Notes: a model not told the origin generated them from the letters alone. DNA of 64,000 bases from Closterium sp. NIES-65 (GCA_948144175.1 CANXME010002130.1:310001-374000); one strand, 5' to 3'; shown: positions 35,401 through 47,299, numbered from the stretch's first letter. Program-made: numbers and translations.

Positions 35401-37641
35401 TACGGAGCGTCGATAGAAGTCTGCGTTAGCGAAGAAGGCGGCGTGTGTTGCTGCACTTCGATGAACGGCGCGTGGTGCTGGCGTTAACTGTTGGGCGGCT
35501 GTCGGTGGCGTGTCGATGATGAGAGGTGGAGGTGCGACGGAGGGACCGAGCTGTGGAGTTTCGGAAGGTTGTTCCGCGACGACGGTTGGTTCTTCAATTG
35601 CAGGTTCGGTGGTTGTTGGTGTTGTGACGGGTGCAGTTGTTGTTTCGATGACGGGTGCTGACTCAGGTGTTGTGGCTTGTGTTTGCAGGACGGCAAGCGC
35701 GTTGGTGCGTTCAGCTTCGGGAATGGTACGAGAGTACCAGAAGCCTTCAGGACTGAAGTTCGGGTCGAGGTCTGGCGGATGCGTCCAAGGTGCGAGAGCG
35801 ACTATGCCCTCGCTGTCTGCGGTGCCTTTGTCGGGGACGAAGTCGAGGACGAACACGTCATCTTGTTGGATTGCACGGCCGATGAAGACCCCCCCTTTTC
35901 CGTGGTAAAGACGGATTTCCAGGGCGTCGGAGTCGCACTCCAGGTGAACGCCTTTCGACATGAGTTGGCTGACGCTCAGTAAGTTAAAGGCGAGGTTGTC
36001 GACGACGAGTACTTTGTTTAATTGAAGAATAACGTTTGTTTCGTTTGACTGAAGCTCCACGACTCCTTGTTTGTTGGTGCGCAGGTTTTCGTTGTTGGCG
36101 ATGGTGATGATGACGTCTCGCGGAAGACGTCGTTCGCGCTGAAGAAATCGTGATGAAGAGCACATGTGATGACCGCAACAACTGTCAAGGAACCATGTGT
36201 CTGGTCCGGTGGGTGCACGGTTCGCGATGGCGGCGTACGTTGGATTCACGTTAAGGGACGACGGTGGTGGTGACGGTTGCTCATCAGGACTGTAAGTCGG
36301 TGGAGAGCCGGTAATGCACGAGTCGATGTTTGACTCTGTTGTTCGTGCCATGGCGACGATTCTTGGTGTCTGTGCAGGTCCCGAAGTGGAAGTTGACGGT
36401 CGCGTTGAAGTAGTCGTTGAGGCGGTAGCGGGTCGTTGTTGAGTTGACGCGATGTGGGGAGGCACTGGTCGCAGAGGACGAGAGAATGGTGCTGGTTGTC
36501 GTTGTTGCTGAGGGCAGTTGAAGCGTGTGTGTCCTGAAGTCCGACAAAGATGACAATAAGGAGGTACGTGTCCTCGATTTTGGTAGCGTGGCTGTCGTCG
36601 ATTGGTGTAAAGAACGACTGGTTGATGATGCCTTTTGTTGTTGCGTTCTTCGAACAGGTCCATTTCCTGCTGCTCGGCGTGAAGTTCGGCGCAGAGATGC
36701 ATTTCGGAGAGTCGACCGTGAGCGCGAAGAAGTGAGCGGGTGGTGCGCCACTGAGGTCCAAGGCCGGCAAGAATGACGGTTACGAAAGCTTCTTCAGATA
36801 AGTTTCCTCCGCAGCGAATGAGTCTGACGCGTAGTCCTTGACAGCGACTGATGTAAGGCATGGCCTTTTCTCCAGGTTGCATTTGAACTGTTGTCAGTTG
36901 TGCCATGAGTCGGCTTTGCGTAACGCTGTCGGATGCTTGATGAATACTTCGCAGATGTTGATAAGCGAGTTCCGCGGAGTTTGCGTAGTTCCGGTAGGCG
37001 CGGATGCTTTGTTGTTCGTTCGGCGACAGGTTTCGGAGAAGAACGGTGTAAGCCATGAGGGAGTGATACGTATAATTTTCTTTGTCCTTGTCTTCGCCGT
37101 TGTGTGGATATGGCCAGGTACCGTTGAAGAAGCCAAGAAGATTCGCGCCTTCCATCAGGAGTTCAAACTCGAAGCTCCAAGAGTAGAAGTCCTTCCCGTT
37201 GAATGGTGTGGATGTGTGCAGTCGTAGGATGTTGTTGAACTGTGCTTGTACTTGCAGGACTTCTTCGGTGTCTCGTTTGATGGCGGGAAGAGGAGTCGCT
37301 GGATGGCGGGGCGGCATGAACGTGAAGGAACCAGGTGAGACCGAATTTGGTGTTTGTTGATTATGTCGTCCGAACGATGAGTTGTCAATACTCATTGGTG
37401 CCGCTCCGTTGTTTACGCTGTTGCTGTTTGCAGGTTGCGAGGACTGCTGCTGCGACATGAAGTTGAAGAACTCCTCCATTAAGCTTGGGTTGAAGATTGT
37501 TGGCGGCGCTACTGGTGCTTGAGTAGAGCGTTCCGTCGCTTCCGGCGTTAATCCGGGCGTTGTTCCTCCTTCGGTCTGCAACTCGGAGACCGGGGGTAGA
37601 GTAGATCCCGTAGATGATCTTCTTTCTTTGCCACTTGCCAT
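32452..37641 (-). pseudogene. Copia gag-pol of element I, two in-frame TAGs
   Basis: A single reading frame of about 1,730 codons runs from ATG 37641 (MASGKERRSSTG) to a TGA at 32452-32454 just inside the 3' LTR. In order: gag core (FNGKDFYSWSFEFELLM, residues about 145-160), canonical knuckle CHLCRTSGHTRFNC, protease region FLDSCCGHHM (the usual D-S-G reads D-S-C), GAG-pre-integrase HQRLGHRG, integrase with SDGAKEYQSN and QQQGVAERMNRT, RT with FKARWVVRGFDQ and YVDDLLYIG, and RNase H with RTKHIALRYFFVKDE. Only TAG 35374-35376 (before HQRLGH, a Trp position in most copias) and TAG 33403-33405 (after FEKEL, probably Gln) interrupt it; there is no frameshift. Confidence 0.9.
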
Positions 37642-37736
37642 GTCTTGCCTTTCTTGAGTGAAGGTTGAACTTCTTGGTCGTTTGCAGATTGGTAGCCTGG
37701 AAGAGGCTTAGTGACGAGAGCCTTTGTTCTCTGACT

Positions 37737-37748
37737 GCTCTGATACCA
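37737..37748 (-). other. Primer binding site of element I
   Basis: Minus strand TGGTATCAGAGC directly after the 5' LTR, the textbook initiator-Met-tRNA site. The gag ATG lies 96 bp further on; no leader minisatellite is present in this lineage. Confidence 0.9.
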
Positions 37749-38148
37749 TGTTGGGCTGAGAATTTCAGCCTTAGGATCTTTGCAGAGAATAGGCTAGTAG
37801 GTGCTAGAGTAGCACAGCGGAAGTCTTGAGTGAATGTACTTGTGCTGGTATGTGAGAACAAGTAATTGATTAAAGCAAAGGGCATACAGGAATATATAGA
37901 AAGGATAGATTACAAGAAGCGGTTATGTTTATCGAGACGCGTAACGCTTCGACTATCGAGGTGGTTACTGTTCACTGAAGCGTCGCTTGCTGTTACGTAA
38001 CCTCCAGGCGGTTACAGCTCGCAACCTCCAGTTGCGGTTTGATGTGGTACGCGCCTTTTCGACTTCGTACTCCTTTTGTTGTGCTTCAGTATCGGGTGAG
38101 GTTCGATACTACAGAAACGCACTAAGTCATGCGTTTATCTTCCCAACA
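37749..38148 (-). repeat. 5' LTR of element I (400 bp)
   Basis: Differs from the left LTR at three positions (CATACAGG/CATCCAGG, TTCGTACT/TTCGGACT, TTATCTTC/TTATTTTC). Confidence 0.95.
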
Positions 38149-38963
38149 TATCGGGGGTACACTCTGCGCGCTTATCGAAGCGAAGTTTCCTGGAAGTTTT
38201 ATTTCAATATGCCCACTTCCGAGATGGCAGTGGAGTGCCAGGATGTGAGCAACGCACACAGGCCCTCAGAAGTCAGCGAGAAAAGGCTGATTAGGGGTAA
38301 AAAGGCTGTGATTTCAGTGGTGGGAGAATAGTGGGGCTGTTGTGGCAGCTTTCTTTAAAGTGTGCTTGCTGAAATTTCAGGGTTTTTAAAACTGTCTGTG
38401 CTGAAATATCAGCTTTTTTCCTGTCGTGTACGCTGTCTCATCAGAGTTGTAACGAAGGGGTTGGCTGAAATCCCTGTAATGGAGATTCGCGTAGGCGCCC
38501 TGAATTCCGGATGTCTAGGTACACCGGTTCGACCGTCCCTCCGTCAATCATGCCGAAATGGCAAGATTCTTTACCAACTCGTTCGGGAATGGCATCATTC
38601 ACGAACTGTCACTCCACTGCTGTCTTCTCGCGAAGGTATAGGATAGAGATTCTTATTTCATGTATTTCTCTCCTTCTCCCTCGCCGAGCGTCATTCCCTT
38701 GTCGCGCCGTGCGGGCCGCGTTCGCCAGCGAAGCTGGCGTCGCAGCTGGTCGTCGCTGTACGATGCGGCCCGTGAGCCCGTGAGCCCGTGAGCTGCACTT
38801 TTCGTTCGTGCATTTTCCTTGACGGGAATACCCACTCATTTTCAGCCCGTGAGCTCAGCTCAGCAGCAACGCCATCTTAGTAGGTATGAATTTACAGACA
38901 TTTCTTTCCCGTTACTCCTCATCGCCCCCCCCATTTGGTTCCCTCGTTTCCGTTTGATTTGGC
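38149..38963. other. Non-coding host region left of gypsy H
   Basis: No gene recognised. Segments around 38640-38690 and 38860-38920 (GGATAGAGATTCTTATTTCA, CTCCCTCGCCGAGCG) are diverged copies of a motif seen again at 59925-60110 on the far side of gypsy H, supporting that both sides belong to one interrupted host locus. Confidence 0.45.
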
Positions 38964-39179
38964 TGCGAGGGAGAGAGTGAGCTGCGAGGGAGAGAGTGAG
39001 CTGCGAGGGAGAGAGTGAGCTGCGAGGGAGAGAGTGAGCTGCGAGGGAGAGAGTGAGTTGCGAGGGAGAGAGTGAGCTGCGAGGGAGAGAGTGAGCTGCG
39101 AGAGAGAGAGTGAGCTGCGAGGGAGGGAGTGAGCTGCGAGGGAGAGAGTGAGCTACGAGGGAGAGAGTGAGCTGCGAGG
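38964..39179. repeat. 19-bp minisatellite, about 11 copies
   Basis: Unit GAGCTGCGAGGGAGAGAGT. Gypsy H inserted at its right edge; a related TAGCTGCGTGGGAGAGGGAG resumes at 59759. Confidence 0.9.
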
Positions 39180-39184
39180 GAGAT
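39180..39184. repeat. Target site duplication of H, left copy
   Basis: GAGAT, identical to 59753-59757, 20.6 kb away. Confidence 0.88.
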
Positions 39185-39445
39185 TGTGAGAATACGACGG
39201 CTTATGCTAGCTATGCTTGCTTGCATTTACTTTATTATGCCATTTCTAGCAAAGGATAATTATATGCATGCATGAATTGCTTGATTTCCTAGGCTAGGTG
39301 CTTCCCTATATTTTATTATAGTTATAGCACCGAGCTAGGTTGCGTGCACCGAATTCTGGCTTTTCGGTTGCCACCGAATTGCCTTCTACCGAATTCGGGA
39401 AGGATCTATTCGGGACGCTTCGCGACCCGCGGAACCTTCGCGTAA
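39185..39445 (+). repeat. 5' LTR of H, first part
   Basis: TGTGAGAATACGACGGCTTA to CCTTCGCGTAA; interrupted by E. The second part resumes at 47024. Confidence 0.88.
39441..39445. repeat. Target site duplication of E, left copy
   Basis: CGTAA, identical to 47019-47023. Confidence 0.92.
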
Positions 39446-39566
39446 TGAGAGAAGTTGAACGAGAATGAATGACTAAGGAATGGAAGTGATACAAATGTGC
39501 AACCCTAGAAATGTGTACCCCATATAGGCTACCCCACTATAGCCTACACAATATTATAATTTGACA
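39446..39566 (-). repeat. 3' LTR of element E (121 bp)
   Basis: TGAGAGAAGTTG to AATTTGACA; adjacent CACCCCCATAGGCAAAATGG is the reversed polypurine region. The stretch 39567-39787 is the 3' untranslated tail, with a TATATA microsatellite at 39713-39735. Confidence 0.95.
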
Positions 39567-39787
39567 CACCCCCATAGGCAAAATGGGGGAGAACAAGGGG
39601 TCACAAGACCAGTCAGGCAAAGCAAACAAAGCTCAGGGTGGATCACAACGTCACCACACAGTCCGAGCACAAGGTAAAGTCCACAAGGCCAGTTCACATG
39701 CAGGAGTACACATATATATATATATATATATATATAAGGCTAAACAAGCAAGAGCAGGTATATATATATGTAAGAGTACAAGCAAGG

Positions 39788-42700
39788 TCAAGGGGTGAGC
39801 AAGTGAGGCAAGACAGGCACAAGACCCAGCTGAGTGCAGAAGCGCTGATGATCACAAGGCGGAAGTGCCTTGGTGAAAACATCAGCAGTGTTGGCCTCAG
39901 AGGCCACGTACGCAAGTCGCAACTGACCACGCTGCTGCAACTCACGAGCAAGAAAGTAGCGGAGAGCAATGTGCTTCGTTCTGTGCTCCAGGCGCTGCTC
40001 CCGTCACAAGGCTAGCATGGCCTTGTTGTCTACGTACAGCACCGGAGGAGAACGAGGCGGCTCTCCAAGGTCAGTCAGCAGGTAGGTAAGCCAGCGAAGC
40101 TCCTGTGCAGCCATGGCCCCGGCGTAGATCTCAGCCTCACAACTGGAGCTGAGAACAGAAGACGAGCGAGTAGCCCGCCACGAAACAGAGCCAGAACCAA
40201 GGCTGAAGGTGTAGCCCTGTGACGACCGCTGCGTAGCCTGGTCGTCAGCCCAAGAAGCGTCCGCGTGCCCAGTGAGGACCACTGGACTCCGCCCTCCAAG
40301 CACTAGCCCCATGCCCGACGTACTGCACAAGTAGCGCAACACCCTCTTCGCTGCAGCCATGTGCTCTGGTCGGTGTCTACCAGGAGCAACATAGCGTGCG
40401 AGAATGCTAAGAGGGTATGCAAGGTCAGGTCGTGTGCAGGTCATCAGGTACATGAGGCAGCCAACAAGCTCTGGATACGGGCCACTCGACTCTACGGACT
40501 CATCCGAAGGCAGAGCTGAGAGCGAGTGGCGAGTAGGCAGAGGAGTGGCCTGAGGCGAGGAGTACGTGAAGCCGAAGCGCTGAAGGACCTGCTGCACCAT
40601 GTGTGACTGAGTCAGAGTAATGGTGCGCTGTGCTCTGTCCCGGGTGATCTGCAAGCCAAGGTAGCTGCGCAGTTCACCCAGGTCTGTGCACGTGTGTCTC
40701 TTCTGCAGCTCGGACTTCACGTAGGCGAGTCCAGTAGTGTCAGCTAGGCAAAGACCAAGTCGTCGACGTAAACGAGGATGTAGAACGGCGGCAGAGAGGT
40801 GTCGGTGCGAAGAAACAGCGACGGGTCAGCAGTAGAAGGAGCAAACCCAAGAGCCGCAAGTGTAGTCCTCAGTATGTCGTGCCACTCACGCGGTGCCTGG
40901 CGGAGACCGTAGACTGGCCGTCGGAGGCTCCACTGGGTGCCAGGAGGGAAATTCCCAGTGAAGCCAAGTGGACGGCGTAGCCAGATGTCCTCGTGCAGGC
41001 TACCCTGCGAGAAAGCAGTGCTGAAGTCAAGAGAGTGGAGCTCGTAGTCGCGCTGAGCGGCTATGTGCAGCAGTACCCGAAGAGTGGTCATCTTTGGGGT
41101 GGGAGAGAAGGTCTGAAAGTAGTCAACTCCCTGCCGCTGACTGAAGCCACGAGCCACGTACGGCGCCTTGAAGACAGGTGGAGAGCCCGGCGGCCGCTTC
41201 ACCCTGAAGATCCACATGCCACTGACGATGTTCGCCCCAGAAGGGGGAACTGCGTCAACGTAGGTGCCTGTGGACACCCAGGAAGCCATCTCTGCATCCA
41301 TAGCTGCCTGCCACTGAGAGGAGTAGGGACCCTCTACGGCCTCCGCGTAAGAGCGCGGAGTCGGGATGTCAAGTGCATCCGGGTCGCCCTCAGGGGTAAG
41401 CAGTACGGACACGAGATGAGGTGAAGCAGCAGCCAGACACTGGAACTCCTCCTGCCTGTCCTCAAGGACGTCCGTGCCAAGAGCACACTCACCCCCGACG
41501 GACGGAGGACTTACAGACGCAGACTCAGCAACAAGACTGGCAGCCTAGTCTAGACGACAACGAGCAGCAAAGTCGACGAGCTCAGCAACAAGCGCAGACG
41601 CAGTAGTGGACTCAAAAGAGGGGTCAGTGACGACAGTAGCAAGGAGACGCGTGACAGTAGGACTGGCAGTACGAAGAGAGTCTGACTCTGGGTCGGCAAG
41701 TGCAGGAAGAGAGGACTCAGGAGGAGAAGGCAAAGGGGCACGCAGAGGAGCAGTGGACAGACGCAGAGACATCCGGTGCGTGCCAGGGACAGGAGGAGGA
41801 CGCTGACGCGAACCGCGACCACTAGCACGAGCAGCACGAACAGGCGACGCGGGGCGAGACGAAGGCTCACGATGCTCAGCAAGACCTCCAGTAGGACCAA
41901 TGTAAGGAGAGGGAGCAGGAAGTGGGGAGGCGGGCTCTAACTGTGACTGTGACTGGACAGGCGGTGGACACTCTGCAGAAGGAGAAAGACCAAGAACCTG
42001 CTACAGGAGCGGAATGAAGTACGGCCGAGGCTGCGCGGCAATTCCAGACACAGCAGGGACAGCACGAGCACCCTCAGCGGCAGCACCAGCGCCAACAGCA
42101 CCTCCAGCTGCAGGACCTCCAGCAGCACCAGCAGCACCCGCAGCAGGACCACCGCCAGGAAGGACAGCCGCAGTCTCAGTACCAACACCCTCAGTAGCTC
42201 CAGCGCCAGGCGGACCCGAAGGCCAAGGAACCCCGGGACCGGCGGCACAAGTACCCTCAGCGGCCGAAGAAGCTCCAGCTCCAGCATTACGCCTCCAGCG
42301 GCGAGCAAACCACTCGCGCAGCTCCTGTGGAGAGAGTGGCTCTCGCCGAGACGAAGCACCCGGAGAGCCTCCAGGCCCCGCACCGCCAGACGCCAGAAGG
42401 GGAGGTCCAGTGGCCGTAGGCTCCGCAACTTCAGGCTCAGCAGCACCCCCTGGCTGAGCAGCTCCTGACGTAGCACCCCCAGGCTCAGCACCCCCAGTCG
42501 CAGCACCCCCAGGCTCAGCACCCCCAGACTCAGCACTCCCAGGCTCAGCACCCCCAGGCTCAGCACCCCCAGTCGCAGTACCCCCAGGCTCAGTACCCCC
42601 AGGCTCAGCGCCTACGCGTGCAGCACCCCCAGAGTCAGCACCCCCAGGCTCAGCACCCGCAGCAGTACCAGAGTCACCAGCAACCTCGACCGGCTCGACT

Positions 42701-45700
42701 GCGTCTACCTGGGACACACCTGAAGGGGCAGGACCCTGAGGGGGAAGGGGGTCTACCGGGGGGGGACCTGGCACAAGGAAGTGCGGTGGCGGGGGGAGGG
42801 AAGGAGTGCGGTAGGGGAAGAGGCGGTAGAAGGGGACTGACTCGTCGAACGTGACGTCCTGGGAGGACAGAACACGACGAGAGGAGGGGTGGTAGAACTG
42901 CCACCCTGGGGCGTCAGGGGGGAAGCCTAGGAAGACACAGGGAGCAGCACGAGGGGACAGCTTGTCCGCAGACAAGTCGCGGACAAACGCCCGAGATCCC
43001 CAGACACGGAACGCAGACGCATCGCCGACCTTCCCCGTCCACAGCAGAGCTGGGAAGGTCTCCGGCCGGGAGACCCTGGGGTGAAGGTTGATCTGATGCG
43101 CCGCGTACCGAACCGCAAACGGCCACAGAAAATGGGGGGCAGCCGCATGCATCATGGACGTACGAGCGACGTCCATGACCATGCCAATGCGGCGCTCAGC
43201 AATCCCATTTTGCTGTGGAGAGTCCGGAAGCGTAAAGGTCTGGCGGATGCCTCGTGCACGACAGTAGGCTCGTAGAAGGCCAGAGGAGAACTCTCCACCT
43301 CGGTCAGAGTGCAGACGCAGGACAGGAAAGTCCGAGCCGAAGCTCCTCCTGAGCTGGAGACGAGCTGCGCGGATCCAGTCGATCAACACCTCAGTGACAT
43401 CACCCTTGCTGCGCAAGGGGAAGACTGTGGTGTAACGCGAGTAGTCGTCAACCACCAGCAGGAAGTAGCGCTCGTGACCCTGCCCACGGACGTGGGCCGG
43501 GCCCCACACGTCCATGTGAAGCGTCTGCAGAGGAGCCTCTGTCGGGGGAAACTGGGAGGAGTGAGGGGCAGCCCGGAGCCGCCCCTCAACACAGGGGACA
43601 CAGGAAGGTCCTGGCCCCGAAGGAAGGGGAGGGAGGGACCGGGGGAGACCAGAGACAAGGACACGGGAAGCCATGCCCCGAAGATGAGGCAAGGAGGGGT
43701 GGGCAAGACGGTGGTGCCACAGGAGAGTCTCGTGAGACAGGAGGCGACACGAGCAGGGGGCAGACTCAGGACCAGATCTGGACGCAGCAGCAAACACCTG
43801 ACCCGACGCAGCTACCTGGCCAGACGCAAGGACAGGAGGAGACTCAGTGGTAAGGGTGTAGAGACTCGACCCCGGCCGACGCGAAAACGTGGCCAGGTGT
43901 CGGCCTGTGCGGGCGTCCGAGCAGTGGGTCACCCGCTGACTCGCAGGAGTAAACTGGTGGACCCCCCCATCCTGCAGGTCAGCACCACTCACCAAGTTCG
44001 TCGAGAACGAGGGGAGGTACAGACCAGTCAGGGTGCCCGATGGGACAGCCGGACACGGGAGGACAGTGGAGAAGTGAGAGAGGACAGGTCCCCCAGAGGG
44101 GTCAGCCAGGGAGACTGCAACCGGCCGACCAAGCGGAGTGAGTGTGGTGCGGTCTCGAAAGAAGGAGCGAGAAGCCCCTGAGTCAAGTGTGAAGGTGAGG
44201 GAGGCCGAAGCCGACGCAGTACCTGAGAGCGCAGCCTCACCAGTACCTGAGAGCACAGATGCACTAGCACCTAGAGCAGCAGCCTCACAAGCACCTAGCG
44301 CAGCAGTACCAGTGCCCGGGTCGGGCGGGAAACACCGGTAATAGTCACCCTCATCACTAATAGTCACAGCATACATGGCAGCAAGGATAGCATCAAAGTC
44401 AAGATCAAAGATAGCTACGCCAGCCCTAGACAGCTCTCCCCAGCGGGGAATCTCACTAGCCTCGGGGAACTGCTGACGCCAAGCGTCCGTCAGGCGGCCA
44501 AAGCAGCGCTGGGTGGGGTGGGCACCCCCACACTGCTCACCCGCGCGGTCGCCGGAACGAAGGACGTAGGTGCACGGACCAAAACCCCCACCACGCTGAC
44601 GCTGCGCGTACCACTCACGGAGCTGCTGAGGCGGGGGGATGTCCCGAGAACGCTGCTGCTGCTGCTACTGCTGGCGCTGATCACCACCAAAGCCGCTCCG
44701 CTGCGGGGCACCACCCCGACCAGCTCCACCCCCTCCGCCACCGCCGCCTCCACCTCCGCCACCACCGCCGCCTCCGCTCCGACCGCTGCCGCCACCGCCG
44801 CCTCCGCCTCCGCTGCGGCCACCACCACCACCACCCCCGCCACCACTCCCACCGCCACCCCCACTCCCTCCGCCGCCTCCACCGCCACCTCCACCGCCCC
44901 CGCTAGCTCCACCCGCGCCCTTGCCCCCCTTGCCCTTGCCAGGTCGGCGTCTCCCGCTAGGGGCAGACGCCGCGCCGACCGACTCAAGACCAAGTAGGTC
45001 GGCAGAAGCAGCGGAGGCAACAGAGGGCAGCAGGGGGGAAGGAGAACACCCCTCAAAGATGGGGGTGCGAGGGTCACCCCGAGAGGCTCCTACAGCGACG
45101 ATGCTCTTCTCCGCCGCCAGGAGGGCCTTCTCGAGGAGGTCAACAGTGAGAGTGGTGGGACAGACTGAGAGAAAGTGGTCCCTGACTACGCGAAGGGAGT
45201 CAGGGAGGCGTGTGACTATGTAATAGAGAGTGATGTACATAGGGGGGGGGTTCTTGGCGCAGAACTCAGCAGGAAGTACGGCGCGGTAGCGAGTGTCACT
45301 AGTGCGGAGGTGCGTAATGAGGTCGGCGATTGTGGGAAAGGCAGCAAGGTCAGGAAAGAGGTACGGTAGCATGAGGCGGCTCAGTGCAGCAGTGGCAGGA
45401 GAAGAGTAGCGCGCAACTACAGCGTCGTACAAGGTCTGAGCACTCTTGTACTGACTAAAGTGCGCGCGCTCAGTGGTAGGCAGGTGGCGACGCACAGCAA
45501 GACGTGCAGCAGCATCGCGGGTGGCCCACTGAGAGCGAACAGTGGGGTCAGCGTCAGTAGCAGGGGCAGGAGAGGCGCCAGAGGTGAGGTCAAAGAGAGA
45601 AAGACCGTCCGCCCTATCGCACTGTAAAAACAGCTGCAGGTCGTCGACCCAGACCTCAAAGTCAATGGCTCGACCCTCAGCGTCAAAAGTGAGGACACTA

Positions 45701-45711
45701 GGGGTGGCCAT
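39788..45711 (-). pseudogene. Copia gag-pol polyprotein of element E, broken
   Basis: Gag ATG at 45711 (MATPSVLTFDAEGRAIDF). One frame runs to 40744 through the Gly tract, expanded finger (CTYVLRSGD), protease LDSGASRSFF (about 44185), LWHHRLAHPSLPHLRG, integrase and RT. It is interrupted by TAG 44665-44667 inside the Gln tract between gag and the finger, TAG 42001-42003 where paralogues read LLQQVLGL, and TAG 41545-41547 at a Tyr (CRLDYAAS). A 1-bp deletion right after YVDDLVFA (about 40744) shifts frame. The rest (RNase H) carries a TGA at 40004-40006 for Cys in ALCREQR, and ends at TGA 39788-39790. Gag to RT is therefore nearly intact. Confidence 0.9.
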
Positions 45712-45789
45712 GGCGACGATAGACTAGCAGTGCAAGCAGTAGGGGAAGGGCACGCAGTGACAGTGGGGCTGCGCTCATTGGACAGGGCA
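45712..45789 (-). other. Leader of E just upstream of gag
   Basis: Short non-coding stretch resembling the same region of C. Confidence 0.5.
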
Positions 45790-46785
45790 GGTCGGGCGGC
45801 TTGGCTGCTGGGCGGCTCGGCGGCTCGGCGCTCGGCTGCTGGGCGGCTCGGCTGCACAGCGGCTCGGCGGCTGGGCGGCTGGGCGGCTCGGCGCTCGGCT
45901 GCTGGGCGGCTCGGCTGCTGGGCAGCTCGGCTGGTGGGCGGCCGGGCGGCTCTGCAGCTGGGCGGCCCGGCTCCTCCAGTACTCGGCGGCGCGGCGGTCC
46001 GCTGCTCGGGTGCACGCTGTAGGGTGGTGCTGCGGTCGGCGGCTCGGGTGGCGGGCAGGAGAGGAGAGTGGCAGGGCCGCAGCAGACGGGCGGCGGGGCC
46101 CCAGGTGGAGGGCGGTGGGGCCGCAGCAGAAGGGTGGCGGGGCCATTATAGTCGGGCGGCGGGGCCGCGAAAGCAGAGCGGCGGGGCCGCGAGGTGTAGG
46201 GCGGCGGGGCCGCTGAAGCAGGGCGGCGGGGCCGCGAAATGAAGGGCGGTGGGGCCGCGAAATGTAGGGCGGCGGGGCCGCTAAAGCAGGGTGGCGGGGC
46301 CGCGAAGTGTAGGGCGGCGGGGCCGCGAAGTGTAAGGCGGCGGGGCCGCGAAGTGTAGGGCGGCAGGGCCGCGAAGTGTAGGGCGGCGGGGCCACTGAAG
46401 CAGGGCGGCGGGGCCGCTAAAGCAGGGCGACGGGGCCGCTAAGGAAGGGTGGCGGGGCCGCTAAATTAGGGCAGCGGGGCCGCGAAATGAAGGGCGGCGG
46501 GGCCGAGAAAGCAGGGCGGCGGGGCCGCGAGGTGTAGGGCGGCGGGGCCGCTAAAGCAGGGTGGCGGGGCCGCGAGGTGTAGGGCGGCGGGGCCGCTAAA
46601 GCAGGGCGGCGGGGCCACGAGGTGTAGGGCGGCGGGGCCGCTAAAGCAGGGCGGCGGGGCCGCGAAGTGTAGGGCGGCGGGGCCGGTAAAGCAGGGCGGC
46701 GAGGCCGTGAATCAGGGGCGGCAGGGCCGCGACAGTAGGGCGGCAGGGCCGCTAGGGGAGGGGAAGGCCGCTAGGGCGGCTCGTC
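45790..46785 (-). repeat. GC-rich leader minisatellite of element E
   Basis: GGCGGCTCGGC-type units at 45795-45960, then roughly thirty units of about 22 bp built on AGGGCGGCGGGGCCGC with a variable tail (GAAGTGT, TAAAGC, GAGGTGT) to 46780. Unit and length differ from C and B. Confidence 0.88.
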
Positions 46786-46792
46786 GAGTTAA

Positions 46793-46816
46793 CATCCCGA
46801 GGCGCGACTCGGGATG
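46793..46816 (-). promoter_or_regulatory. Leader hairpin 2 of E
   Basis: CATCCCGAG, loop GCGCGA, CTCGGGATG: a 9-bp stem at the same relative place as the palindrome in C but with different sequence. Confidence 0.6.
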
Positions 46817-46868
46817 AGCGCGCTACGGGCAGTAAAAAAAAAAATCGAAGTGGTGGGCCCTAGGCGCA

Positions 46869-46897
46869 GTTCCCACAGGGGAACCTGCTCGATACCA
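46869..46897 (-). promoter_or_regulatory. Primer binding site and hairpin 1 of E
   Basis: Primer site TGGTATCGAGCA (46886-46897, minus strand), then hairpin GTTCCC-CTGT-GGGAAC (46869-46884). Stem equals that of C, loop differs. Confidence 0.75.
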
Positions 46898-47018
46898 TGA
46901 GAGAAGTTGAACAAGAATGAATGAATAAGGAATGGAAGTGATACAAATATGCAACCCTAGAAATGTGTACCCCATATAGGCTACCCCACTATAGCCTACA
47001 CAAGATTATAATTTGACA
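46898..47018 (-). repeat. 5' LTR of element E (121 bp)
   Basis: 117 of 121 bases match the left LTR. Confidence 0.95.
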
Positions 47019-47023
47019 CGTAA
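47019..47023. repeat. Target site duplication of E, right copy
   Basis: CGTAA, partner of 39441-39445. Confidence 0.92.
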
Positions 47024-47130
47024 CACTTGGTTACGGGGCCTTGTGTCGAGCCTATAAATAGCCTCGTGTTGTACCCAGGTGATCATTCAATTCAAACTCT
47101 CTTTTTTGAGCTCGATCCTAGATCATCACA
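47024..47130 (+). repeat. 5' LTR of H, second part
   Basis: CACTTGGTTACGGGGCCTTG to GATCATCACA. Contains the TATA box and likely transcription start. Confidence 0.88.
47053..47060 (+). promoter_or_regulatory. TATA box in the H LTR
   Basis: TATAAATA; the same place in the 3' LTR (59675-59682) reads TATATATA. Confidence 0.6.
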
Positions 47131-47299
47131 CTTAATAATCAGAGCCTGTTTGCACACGAAATTTTTCGACCGCTTAAACCTAGCTTTTAAAACCGCGGGG
47201 GCGACAACGGAAAGCGCCGATTTCGGGTACGTAAACCACTTCCGCGCTATTTTCTAACGCCCCCCTCGAACCGGTTTTCGAACACAGTACACGTAGCAG
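47131..47299 (+). other. Leader of gypsy H
   Basis: Starts CTTAATAATCAGAGCCTG, a poor match to a Met-tRNA primer site. Too short for the N-terminal half of gag, which is missing. Confidence 0.5.

Larger units (their letters stand above)
32074..38148 (-). mobile_element. Copia element I (6,075 bp)
   Basis: Minus-strand copia with 400-bp LTRs that differ at three positions (about 99.2% identity) and a canonical primer site. No 5-bp target duplication: the left flank is CCCAC and the right flank is TATCG. Either a flank was deleted after insertion or the two ends come from a recombination between copies. Confidence 0.93.
39446..47018 (-). mobile_element. Complete copia element E (7,573 bp)
   Basis: Minus-strand member of the short-LTR family with 121-bp LTRs (four differences) and target duplication CGTAA, inserted in the 5' LTR of gypsy H about 30 bp upstream of its TATA box. 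Same order as C: primer site, two hairpins, minisatellite, gag, pol. Confidence 0.95.

Noticed and set aside
47131-47146. Standard Met-tRNA primer site in gypsy H
   Set aside because: Only AATCAGAGC resembles it; the match is too weak to assert.
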